Assembly: GCA_015056545.1 (NCBI GenBank)
Contig: SVGE01000010.1
Location: 1 to 35,634, forward strand
DNA from: Clostridiales bacterium
GTDB lineage: Bacteria; Bacillota; Clostridia; TANB77; SIG350
Direction of reading: 5' to 3'
Length of the DNA: 35,634 nt
Within the stretch, counting starts at the first letter, position 1, and the number at the start of each line of letters is the position of its first letter. A program made the position numbers and the translations under genes. Positions 14,633 to 22,300 of the stretch are shown one piece after another. The notes under the pieces are model-generated. The model saw only the letters and a program-made list of their open reading frames with translations, had not been told where the DNA came from and ran no database searches.

Positions 14633-15760
14633 TTATAAATTAATTACTGAAACAACTGTTGTATCAATACCCCAACTTGTTGCATCATCTTCAGTAAAAC
14701 CGCTTCCTTCTCCTAATGTTATTGTTTTTAAGTTAGGACAATTGGCGAAAATATCATTACCTATACTAGTAACTGTCCCTGGTATTGTTATACTTTCTAA
14801 TGATGAACAAAAACTAAAGGCACTATCACAAATACTAGTAGTACTACTTGGTATTATTATATTTTTCACATCACTATATGAAAACATATGTTCACTTATA
14901 TAAGTTATCCCTTCTTCTAATATTACCGTATCTATTGAACTACAACAATCAAACAATTTATTGCCTAAATATGTAACCGTTCCTGGTATTGTTATATTGG
15001 TAATTTTTGTACCATAAAAGGCTTCTCCCCCTAAATATTCTAAATTTTTAGATAATGTTATATTAGAAAGGTCAGGTGATTCTCTAAATGCTGCACCACC
15101 TATTTTTTTAATGCTATCTGGCATTTTTACACTTGTAATATTTACACACCAAAAAGCTTGAGAAGCTATTTCAGTTACTTTAACAATATTTCCTTCATCA
15201 TCTATATACTCTTCAGGTATTATTAATTCTGTTTTTAAAGGAGTATAAGGAATAAAATTATAATACTTGTCTTCATCAGTTCTGTTATCATCCTTATATC
15301 CATATACAACTCCCTCTCTTATATCTAACAAACTAGCATATGAATTATCCCATATTGGCTCTACTGCTAATATTCCTAATTCTTCTAACCATGTGCTATA
15401 TGGTGTTTTGCTTTCTGCTCCTAATACTATCTCTCCATTATTTATTGCTATTATTCCTGCATATTCCTCTTTAAATTCTGGTATTATTGATTGTATTTCT
15501 TCTAATTTATTCGCATTTAATTCTTCTCCTTCTCCATTTCCGGTTGCTAAATTAATCATATTTTCCGCATTTTTTACTGCTAGTATTTCTTGATATGTTC
15601 TTATATCACTTTTAAATACTGCCTCCTTTGCCTTTTCTATTATTCCGCCTTCCATAAAAGTAACTATAACTGTAGCAGTTAATATTATTAGCACAATTAT
15701 TGTTACTATTAGTGCAACTAGTGATATACCTGATACTTTATTATTTCTTAAGTTTCTCAT
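14633..15760 (-). CDS. Prepilin-like protein with BspA-type leucine-rich repeats
   Basis: A 375-residue surface protein. Residues 6-30 read NNKVSGISLVALIVTIIVLI, a class III (type IV pilin-like) signal: Gly before a hydrophobic helix, but Ala instead of the usual Glu at +5. A pilin-like helical and beta segment follows (to about 200). The rest is BspA-type leucine-rich repeats (ITIPGTVTYLGNKLFDCCSSI, IPSSTTSICDSAFSFCSSL, IPGTVTSIGNDIFANCPNL). It should be displayed on the cell surface, perhaps as an adhesin. The ATG at 15760 is chosen for its AAAGGAGG; an upstream GTG (15808) lies in a hairpin without ribosome site. The long structured leader (copy B) precedes it. Confidence 0.85.
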   Translation of the reverse strand: MRNLRNNKVSGISLVALIVTIIVLIILTATVIVTFMEGGIIEKAKEAVFKSDIRTYQEILAVKNAENMINLATGNGEGEELNANKLEEIQSIIPEFKEEYAGIIAINNGEIVLGAESKTPYSTWLEELGILAVEPIWDNSYASLLDIREGVVYGYKDDNRTDEDKYYNFIPYTPLKTELIIPEEYIDDEGNIVKVTEIASQAFWCVNITSVKMPDSIKKIGGAAFRESPDLSNITLSKNLEYLGGEAFYGTKITNITIPGTVTYLGNKLFDCCSSIDTVILEEGITYISEHMFSYSDVKNIIIPSSTTSICDSAFSFCSSLESITIPGTVTSIGNDIFANCPNLKTITLGEGSGFTEDDATSWGIDTTVVSVINL

Positions 15761-16087
15761 AATCTTTTCCTCCTTTAAATTTTGTTGTACAATATAATCG
15801 TACAACACTTTTGGTTTTAGTTTAACTGTTTTGTTGTGTTTTTTTATTTTTATTCTCCTCCCTTCCTAGGTTCTTTATTTTATTATTACCAAAATTTTTT
15901 AATTTTGGCAAAAGAAAAGAACCTAAGACTATACTACGTTTTTTCGTAATATATTCTTAAGTTCTCTTGTATTTTTTTGCATGTCAATTAAAGATGTCCC
16001 TATTTTATAGAACACCCCCCCCCCTAGTATTTAGCACTTTTTGGCACTTTACTTTGGTTTTATTTGACATTTTTCCACCCTCTTTCT
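15761..16087 (-). ncRNA. Predicted ~327-nt structured leader RNA of the pilin-like gene (copy B)
   Basis: From a predicted start near 16087 the minus-strand leader holds, in order: two GTGC boxes; ten G (16015-16024); hairpin P1 (GGTGTTC 16010-16016 with GGACATC 15993-15999); hairpin P3 (15919-15964), with 9-bp outer arms GAACTTAAG/CTTAGGTTC and a 9-bp inner stem around AAAAAA, followed by TTTTCTTTT; and hairpin P4 (15865-15927), where CTTAGGTTCTTT pairs with AAAGAACCTAGG around an inner CCAAAATT/AATTTTGG stem. P3 and P4 share CTTAGGTTC, so they exclude each other, as in terminator/antiterminator pairs. A last hairpin (TGTTGTAC/GTACAACA, near 15783-15807) stands just before the ribosome site. 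No known riboswitch class is recognised. Confidence 0.6.
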
Positions 16088-16122
16088 TTTTATAATTTAG
16101 CATATGTAGTTTAACTTTTCAA
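15897..16122 (-). repeat. Leader/promoter repeat, copy B
   Basis: Near-identical to 1-222 over about 180 bp from the inner P4 stem to the GTGC boxes; the match then weakens but keeps the promoter boxes and their 17-bp spacing. Differences fall mostly in loops or preserve pairing (G·U and one U-A to C-G exchange in P1). Confidence 0.85.
16094..16122 (-). promoter_or_regulatory. Promoter of the pilin-like gene leader
   Basis: Minus strand: -35 TTGAAA (16117-16122), 17-bp spacer, extended -10 TGC-TAAATT (16094-16102). Copy A has the same layout (TTGAAT, 17 bp, TGA-TATATT), which supports this as a real promoter in both. Confidence 0.7.
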
Positions 16123-16132
16123 GTATTTAAGA

Positions 16133-16162
16133 ATAAAAAAATAGTTCTTTCGAACTATTTTT
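16133..16162 (-). terminator. Terminator of spoIIE
   Basis: AAAAATAGTTC and GAACTATTTTT (16136-16162) pair around a 4-base loop; the minus strand continues TTTTTTATTC. It overlaps the spoIIE stop codon. Confidence 0.85.
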
Positions 16163-18287
16163 CACATATTTTAGATACTATTACTGTCATATCATCTTTT
16201 GGTTTACCAAAATAATTATCTATTGCCTCTTGAAGTATAACATCTGCTAATCTTTGTGGATTATCTATATCTGTATTTTCTAATAAATCTATTATCCACT
16301 CTTCATTTAATTCTTTATTTGAATCAATTATTCCATCAGTTACCATTATTATATAATCATTTTCTTCTAATTTTTTTTCAGTTAAATCTATATCCACATC
16401 ATTGATTATTCCTACTGGTAGGCTCATTGAATTAATTATTTCTACTTTATCATTCTTTTTAATAAATGTAGGACATGCTCCAACTTTTAAAAACTCAATT
16501 TGTAATTTTTGAGCATCAATAGCAGATATATCTAACGTTGCATAGCTTTCTTGTTCTTCTGTTTTTAATAATATTAAAGAATTAACTAATTTTATTGCAT
16601 TTTGCTTATCAAATCCAGACTTTACAAGTTTTTCTAATGTATCTATTGCCAATTGACTATTTTTAGCTGCTTCATTTCCTGTTCCCATTCCATCACTTAG
16701 TCCAATTATATATTGTCCATTACTTAACTTTAGAATAACATTATTATCTCCATTTATCTGATTATTGTCTTTTGATACTTTAGCAACACCTGTTGAAATT
16801 TTTATTTTTGATTTATTTTCTTTATTATTCTTTTTATTATTAATATCTGCTACTATTGAAGTTAATACTTCTGAAAAACCTTTTAATTGCTTAGATATTG
16901 TCTCTTTGTTTTCTTGTAACTTTTTCTTCCATTCTTCATTTAATTTATATAGTTCATATGTACCATTTAAACCTTGTACAAATTCTTCTTTTTTTATGCA
17001 ATTTCCTTTTATTATCTTATCAAATTCTTCAATAGTCATTTCATTATTTTCTAATAGGTTATCTAATAGATCAAATATCATATTATATTTATTATACAAG
17101 TCTTTTTTCCAGCAAATTTCTGAGTTTGCGCAGCCACTACAAACTTTTCCTGTTACATCTTCCATAAATTGCATAACTTCTTGTTTTTCACTAACTAATG
17201 TAGAAGCACTTTCTCCTAATGTTTCAGCCATTTCATCAAATACTTCTGAAACAGTATTTAATTTATATACCACTTGCTCTTCTACATTAAAGCCACTTCC
17301 TCTACCTTCTGGTAAAAGTTCTGTTTTTTCAAATATATCATCAAAAGCATATTCTAATCTCTTTGGCATAAATATTAATGCTACTGATGCAACTAATATT
17401 TCTTTAATTAATATTATTGCTTGTGTTGAACCATTTGCAAACATCGCAAGTAAAGCATTTCCTAAAATAAAACCAACTATAACCCCTATTTTACCAAATT
17501 TTCTGAATATCCCTGCTAGTAGTCCACTAATAGCATATGATGCTATTAAGGTAATATCTCCAACACCTACTAACGCTAATATACTTCCTATTGTTACACC
17601 AGATGTTGCTCCTATACTCATTCCGTTTTTCCAACCAAGAACTAATACAACTAATATGCAAACAATATTTCTAACATTTAAGCCCAATACTGTAATAGGT
17701 CCAATTGCACTAATAAGCAGGCAAAGTAATATACTAGCACTAACCATTTCTTCTGTTGCAACAATAGCTTTATCTTTGTATGCTAATACTGTATATAATC
17801 CATATGTAAATACTGTATAAAACACTACTGTCGTTATTGCTGTTGTGATAGCTAAAACAATATCATATATTAATACTTGTCCAATAAATACATATGCTAA
17901 TTTTACTAATAATACAGACATAAATAATTTTGTTTTAGAAATATCTTCTCTATCATCTTTTTTTCTTCTAATTAAAACTTGCAAAACTAAAAACACAACA
18001 GTTGTAATAATAAACTGTAGCAAACTTGTCCATCCAAATTTAATAGTAGTTCCTAATGCCACTGCAATAAAAGAAATTATAAGTGGTAATTTATTAGCCA
18101 TATTAGCTGCTAAAATAGACATACCAAAAGGACTAAATCCTGCTACAAATTCAACTTGACTTACTAAAAAACTTATTACTAATGCAACTATATTTTTATA
18201 TGTAAATATTTTATTTTTTTGTTTTGTTTCTATTTCTTCATCATATTCAAATTCATCTATTTCATCTTCTTCATAAATTCCAAACAT
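16155..18287 (-). CDS. spoIIE: Stage II sporulation protein E (SpoIIE), PP2C phosphatase
   Basis: A 710-residue membrane phosphatase that dephosphorylates SpoIIAA to release sigma-F in the forespore. After an acidic ~30-residue N-terminus come about ten hydrophobic helices (to about residue 310), then a Cys-containing regulatory segment (VCSGCANSEICW, KGNCIKKEEF). The PP2C domain carries the metal motifs GLSDGMGTGNEA (about 532) and MVTDGIIDS (about 651), with DDMTVIVSKI at the end. AGGTGAG precedes the ATG. Length is somewhat below the B. subtilis protein. It is transcribed alone from a promoter with the unusual 21-bp spacing known for Spo0A-activated genes. Confidence 0.95.
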   Translation of the reverse strand: MFGIYEEDEIDEFEYDEEIETKQKNKIFTYKNIVALVISFLVSQVEFVAGFSPFGMSILAANMANKLPLIISFIAVALGTTIKFGWTSLLQFIITTVVFLVLQVLIRRKKDDREDISKTKLFMSVLLVKLAYVFIGQVLIYDIVLAITTAITTVVFYTVFTYGLYTVLAYKDKAIVATEEMVSASILLCLLISAIGPITVLGLNVRNIVCILVVLVLGWKNGMSIGATSGVTIGSILALVGVGDITLIASYAISGLLAGIFRKFGKIGVIVGFILGNALLAMFANGSTQAIILIKEILVASVALIFMPKRLEYAFDDIFEKTELLPEGRGSGFNVEEQVVYKLNTVSEVFDEMAETLGESASTLVSEKQEVMQFMEDVTGKVCSGCANSEICWKKDLYNKYNMIFDLLDNLLENNEMTIEEFDKIIKGNCIKKEEFVQGLNGTYELYKLNEEWKKKLQENKETISKQLKGFSEVLTSIVADINNKKNNKENKSKIKISTGVAKVSKDNNQINGDNNVILKLSNGQYIIGLSDGMGTGNEAAKNSQLAIDTLEKLVKSGFDKQNAIKLVNSLILLKTEEQESYATLDISAIDAQKLQIEFLKVGACPTFIKKNDKVEIINSMSLPVGIINDVDIDLTEKKLEENDYIIMVTDGIIDSNKELNEEWIIDLLENTDIDNPQRLADVILQEAIDNYFGKPKDDMTVIVSKICEK

Positions 18288-18318
18288 ATTCTCACCTCAC
18301 ACTTTTTTTATCATACAC

Positions 18319-18351
18319 ATTATATCCCTTGTATAATGCTTTTTTTGTCAT
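18319..18351 (-). promoter_or_regulatory. spoIIE promoter, Spo0A-type with 21-bp spacer
   Basis: Minus strand: -10 TATAAT (18319-18324) and -35-like ATGACA (18346-18351) separated by exactly 21 bp. B. subtilis spoIIE and spoIIG promoters share this wide spacing and are activated by Spo0A~P bound at the -35 region. The overlapping TATGACA matches the reverse 0A box TTCGACA at 5 of 7 positions. Confidence 0.5.
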
Positions 18352-18412
18352 ATTCACTTGTAGAATAAAAAAAGTTTTTTTCAAAAACTGTGTAGCTTAT
18401 ATATTTTATTAC

Positions 18413-18449
18413 AAAAATCCTCATTTTTCAATAGAAAAATAAGGATTTT
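18413..18449. terminator. Hairpin upstream of spoIIE
   Basis: AAAATCCT...TTTTTC pairs with GAAAAAT...AGGATTTT across 18413-18449 with one bulged or mismatched base per arm. No gene ends nearby on the plus strand, so its role (terminator of an unseen transcript, or insulating hairpin) is unclear. Confidence 0.45.
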
Positions 18450-18589
18450 ATGTGTATATTTAAAATTTATTTATTAATTTAATTTTCAGATAATCTAAAC
18501 AATAAAATTTAACCCAAAACATATTTGCTTTATTGTCAACTAATTGTCGAATATTGCGATGAAAAGTGTAATGGTTTGTTGTATTATTA
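18450..18589. other. Intergenic stretch between spoIIE and the type I toxin locus
   Basis: AT-rich with no gene, repeat or strong promoter that I can support apart from the toxin promoter that begins at 18590. Confidence 0.4.
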
Positions 18590-18618
18590 TTTACAATTCA
18601 TAAATTTAGTTATATAAT
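18590..18618 (+). promoter_or_regulatory. Promoter of the type I toxin mRNA
   Basis: -35 TTTACA (18590-18595), 17-bp spacer, consensus -10 TATAAT (18613-18618). Predicted start is near 18625, just before the TAGAGGAAT segment of the inverted repeat. Confidence 0.75.
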
Positions 18619-18627
18619 TACGTCAGC

Positions 18628-18654
18628 TAGAGGAATAAGCAGAGCGGTTAGCCT
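18628..18654 (+). repeat. 5' arm of long inverted repeat in the toxin mRNA leader
   Basis: This arm and 18850-18877 are imperfect reverse complements. They share TAGAGGAAT, GCA, AGCGGT and AGCCT in order. As a result the toxin mRNA and the antisense RNA begin with nearly the same sequence, and a full-length mRNA could pair its 5' and 3' ends. Confidence 0.8.
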
Positions 18655-18669
18655 CCACACAATATAAAA

Positions 18670-18692
18670 AATGCCTTACTTCTTAAGGTATT
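18670..18692 (+). promoter_or_regulatory. Leader hairpin before the toxin ribosome site
   Basis: AATGCCTTA (18670-18678) pairs with TAAGGTATT (18684-18692) around a 5-base loop, a 9-bp stem with one G·U. It stands about 10 bases upstream of AGGAGGTGG and may modulate toxin translation. Confidence 0.55.
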
Positions 18693-18713
18693 GCATCGAG
18701 AGGAGGTGGTTTT

Positions 18714-18803
18714 ATGGTAATATTATCGTACGATTGTTTTTTGATCTTAATTATTTTATTAACTATTATCATAAAACTGATAATACATAACATAAAAAAA
18801 TAA
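18714..18803 (+). CDS. 29-residue hydrophobic type I toxin peptide
   Basis: A 29-codon frame with a very strong ribosome site (AGGAGGTGG, 18701-18709). The peptide starts MVILSYDCF, continues with an uninterrupted Ile/Leu-rich membrane helix (about residues 9-24) and ends in a basic tail (HNIKK). This is the build of type I toxins such as Fst, TxpA/BsrG-type or holin-like peptides, which insert in the membrane when unrepressed. It lacks the IAP motif of classical Fst. It has its own promoter, a structured leader, and a convergent antisense RNA overlapping its 3' end. I find no close known sequence from memory; the locus architecture is the main evidence. Confidence 0.75.
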   Translation: MVILSYDCFLILIILLTIIIKLIIHNIKK

Positions 18804-18835
18804 TCGCTCCTGTTTTAGCTGAACAAGCGATTATT
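18799..18835. terminator. Shared terminator of toxin mRNA and antisense RNA
   Basis: AATAATCGCT (18799-18808) and AGCGATTATT (18826-18835) are perfect complements. The minus strand ends in seven T, an excellent terminator for the antisense RNA. The plus-strand tail (AATTAATACTTT) is weak, so the toxin mRNA may partly read through into 18850-18877. Confidence 0.8.
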
Positions 18836-18849
18836 AATTAATACTTTAA

Positions 18850-18877
18850 AGGCTCACCGCTTATGCGGATTCCTCTA
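18850..18877 (-). repeat. 3' arm of long inverted repeat
   Basis: Partner of 18628-18654; on the minus strand it is the 5' end of the antisense RNA. It contains its own CCGC/GCGG hairpin, absent from the other arm. Confidence 0.8.
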
Positions 18878-18886
18878 TCTATTTAT

Positions 18887-18915
18887 ATTTTAATATATTA
18901 TATTACCTTTGTCAA
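18887..18915 (-). promoter_or_regulatory. Promoter of the antisense antitoxin RNA
   Basis: Minus strand: consensus -35 TTGACA (18910-18915), 17-bp spacer, -10 TAAAAT (18887-18892). It is stronger at -35 than the toxin promoter, as expected if antitoxin RNA must be in excess. Confidence 0.75.
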
Positions 18916-18940
18916 TAAAAATACCAGTTTTTTCTATCCC

Positions 18941-19357
18941 TTATTTATATCTTTCTGTTCCCCACCACTTAGGCATTAACTCACCTAATGTTATAGTTTC
19001 TCTTCTTTCATAATCTACCATTATTTCCATATTTGCATTTTTAGGAGATAATTGCATTAGAAATTCTCTACATGCTCCACAAGGCATTCCACCATTGGCT
19101 TTTGGTGGTTCATTTCTAAAAGCAATTAATCTTTTAATTACTGTTTGTTTACTATTTAAATACATATTTAATGCAGCAACCCTTTCAGCACACAAATTCA
19201 TTACACCACTACAACTTTCTATACAAAAACCAGTATAAATAGTTCCATCTTCACTTTCTAATGCACAAACAACATGATGTACCCTAATAAATGGTGTAAT
19301 TTCTTCTGGGTTATATTCTTTCATTGCTTCATTATATAGTTTTTCCCATATATCCAT
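18941..19357 (-). CDS. cdd: Cytidine deaminase-family protein
   Basis: A 138-residue zinc deaminase that should convert cytidine/deoxycytidine to uridine forms in pyrimidine salvage. The zinc site is complete: CAE at 56-58 (Cys ligand and catalytic Glu) and PCGAC at 92-96 (two Cys ligands). FCIES at 44-48 stands where classical Cdd has a nucleoside-binding NxE, so a blasticidin-S-deaminase-like or other substrate is possible. It starts 11 bases after the smc stop codon on the same strand and is probably cotranscribed with smc, an uncommon pairing. Confidence 0.88.
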   Translation of the reverse strand: MDIWEKLYNEAMKEYNPEEITPFIRVHHVVCALESEDGTIYTGFCIESCSGVMNLCAERVAALNMYLNSKQTVIKRLIAFRNEPPKANGGMPCGACREFLMQLSPKNANMEIMVDYERRETITLGELMPKWWGTERYK

Positions 19358-19368
19358 AAAATCACCTT

Positions 19369-22300
19369 TTACACTTTCATAGAAATAAGTTTTGAAATAC
19401 CTTGTTCTTGCATAGTAACACCATATAGTGAGTCAGCTATTTCCATAGTACCTTTTCTGTGTGTAATCATTAAAAATTGTGTATTCTTAGCATATTCTTT
19501 AACAAATTGTGCAAATCTAAAAATATTAATATCATCTAATGCCGCTTCTATTTCATCTAGAATACAGAAAGGTGATGGATTTGTTGTTAATATACCAAAA
19601 AGCAATGCTATTGCCGTTAATGTTTTTTCTCCACCAGATAATAACATAATATTTTGAAGTTTTTTACCAGGTGGTTGTGCTTCTATTTCAACACCACAAT
19701 TTAAAATATCATTTTCATCTGTAAGTCTTATTTCCGCTTTACCACCACCAAATAATTTTTCAAATACTCTACCAAAGTTTTCATTAATAATTTTAAATTT
19801 AGTTTTAAATTGTTCCTTCATTACAACAGTAATTTCATTAATCAATTTTTTAAGTTTATTTTCAGTAGCCTCTAAGTCATTACGTTGTCCAGATAAAAAG
19901 TCAAACCTTTCTTTGCTTTCTCTATATTCTTCAATTGCATCAATATTTACACTACCTAATTCTTTGATATTTTTCTTTAAAGAATTAATTTCTCTTTGAA
20001 CTTTATTAGGCTCTTCAATTTCCATCTTTTGTTTAAATAACTCTTCTAATGGAATTTCGTATTCTTCAATCATTTTTGTTTTAAGTTCTTCCATTTCATC
20101 TTCGATTTTATTCTTCTTGTTTTCTAATTTTGTTAAATCATTTTTTAGTAAAGCAATATCATTTAATGTTGCTTCTAGTTTACTATCTAAACTATCTAAA
20201 TACCTATTTTTCTCTTCTTTTTCTTCTTTAACTTGTTTTATATCATTTTCAATATTATCCTTTTTACTAGTAGCTTGTTCAATCTCTACTAATATTTCTT
20301 TTACTCTATTATCAAAAGCTGCATTTTCTTCTGTTATTTTTACTTTTTGTTCTTCTTTTTTAGTTATGTTAATATTAGCTTTTTCAATTTCTTGACTAAG
20401 CATATTCATAACTTCTTCAAAAGATAAATTACTTTCATCAAAAGAATTAATAGATATTTTTAAATCAACAATTTCATCTTTTAAATCATCAATATATTTT
20501 TGTTCATCTTTAAAAGTATTAGTATATTCTTCAATTTCTTGTTTTAAATTTTCAGAATTTATTTCTATTTCTTCAATTTCTTTTTCTTTTTGAGCTACTA
20601 AATTAGCAATTTCTTCATTTCTAACTTTAATACTTTCTTGTTCATGTTTAATTTTATTATTTCTATCTTCAATAGATAAAATCTCATTTTTAAACATCTC
20701 TACTTTTTGAGTAGTTGTAGCTACTTTAATATTAATTTCATTTAAACTTTCATTAATACTAATAATATCTATATTTCCTGTATCAATATTATTTAAATAA
20801 TCTTCTTTTTCTTTAATAAGTTTTTCTATCTTTCCAGTTATGTTTTTAATATCTTTTTCTAAACTTTCAATTTCTTTTGTTCTACCTAAAATACTACTAG
20901 ATTTTTTATGTATGCTACCACCTGTCATTTGTCCTGATGTTGCTATAATATCTCCTTCAAATGTTACTATTTTATACATTTTTCCTATTTTTTTAGATAT
21001 GCGAATTCCATCTTCAATAGTTTCAACTATTACTGTTTTACCAAGTAAATTAAGTATAATTTGTTCATATTTTTTGTTATATTCAACTAAATCACTAGCT
21101 AAACCAACAAATCCTTGCTCTTTTTGTATGTTTTTTATATTATCTGCTTTTTTACCAGTAATTGCAGATATTGGCAAGAAAGATGCTCTCCCATAATTAT
21201 TAGTTTTTAAATATTCAATACATTTTTTTGCCGCTTCTTCAGTTAATGTAACAATATTTTGAAGATATCCTCCTAAAGCCATTTCAATAGCAACTTCATA
21301 TTCTTTTGGTGTTTGGATAATATCTGCAACACTACCTTCAACACCTTTTGAAAATTCAGTTTGCTTTTGAGAACTAATTAAAATTTCTTTAACAGCTCTT
21401 GCATAACCTTCTCTTTCTTTTTGTATATCTGTTAAAAATGCATGTCTAGCTTTTTTATTTTTTAGTTCACTAGTTAAATTTTCAATATCTTCATCATATT
21501 TTTTTGTTTTAGTTTCAATTTCATTTTTAATACTATTATATTTTTCTATTTCATTATCTATTTTTTTCTTTTCAGATAATATTTTATTTAATTCAAATTC
21601 ATAATCCTCACATTCAATTTTCTTAGCATCTTTAAAATGAATTTTTTCTCTGTATTCTTTTTCTAATTTAGAATATGTATTTTCATTATTAACACTTTCA
21701 TTATTTAAAGTATTAATTTCCATTTTAATATTCATTTTATCTTCATGCATTTGTTGAATTTTATCTTTTTTAGTTTCTACTTCTTCACCTTTGCTACTTA
21801 ATTTACTATATATTTCATCATACTCAGCTTGTTTTTTATTAAGTTCTGTTTCAAATTTAACTTTATTAGCAAGTAATACTTCTTTTTTACTATTTTTACT
21901 ATTTATCTCTTCTGTATTTTTTTCAATTAAAACTTTTAATTCTTCTATTTCTTTATCTAATAGCTCATAGTTTTCTTTATTATTATCTTTTTGCATATTA
22001 AGCATAGTGATTTCAGAATTATATTTTTCAACTAAACTATCACTTTCAAATTTGAAATTTTGGATAGTTTCTTGTTTTAAATCTAATTCTTCAATTTTAG
22101 TTTTTGTATCTATTTTTTCTTGTTGTATACTTGCAAGTTGTTGCTCACTATTAGTAATTTGCTCTGTTGCAATATCTATTTTTTCATTAACTTCATTTAA
22201 ATTATTTTCGCTTTTATCCATTGTATAATTAAAAAGGCCAATTTCTTTTTGTTTAAGTTCATCTCTATAATTTAAATATTTTTTTGCTCTTTCAGATTGA

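Larger units (their letters stand above)
18793..18880 (-). ncRNA. Antisense antitoxin RNA of the type I locus
   Basis: A predicted ~88-nt minus-strand RNA starting near 18880, seven bases after a good promoter, and ending at a hairpin followed by seven T. It contains a CCGC-ATAA-GCGG hairpin near the 5' end and is fully complementary to the end of the toxin reading frame and the mRNA 3' region. Its 5' end copies the leader of the toxin mRNA, a layout close to the convergent RNA I/RNA II pair of the par (Fst) family. No ribosome site or reading frame is seen in it. Confidence 0.7.

Noticed and set aside
15761-15808. Upstream 16-codon extension of the pilin-like protein
   Set aside because: It would start at GTG inside a hairpin with no ribosome site and would place extra residues before the prepilin signal; the ATG at 15760 has AAAGGAGG.
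16046-16096. Plus-strand promoter TTTGACA ... TATAAT in the leader repeat
   Set aside because: The TTGACA to TATAAT distance is about 21 bp in copy B and about 20 bp in copy A. No gene lies downstream on the plus strand, and the opposite strand has a correctly spaced conserved promoter.
15897-16122. Known c-di-GMP, preQ1 or other catalogued riboswitch
   Set aside because: I looked for c-di-GMP-I and -II core motifs because of the pilin gene, and for preQ1 and fluoride cores. None is present in the leader. An Rfam scan would be decisive.
16765-17820. 351-codon plus-strand frame antisense to spoIIE
   Set aside because: It lies wholly inside spoIIE, which has full domain support. The antisense frame has no ribosome site and a Ser/Ile/Asn-rich composition mirroring the spoIIE codons.
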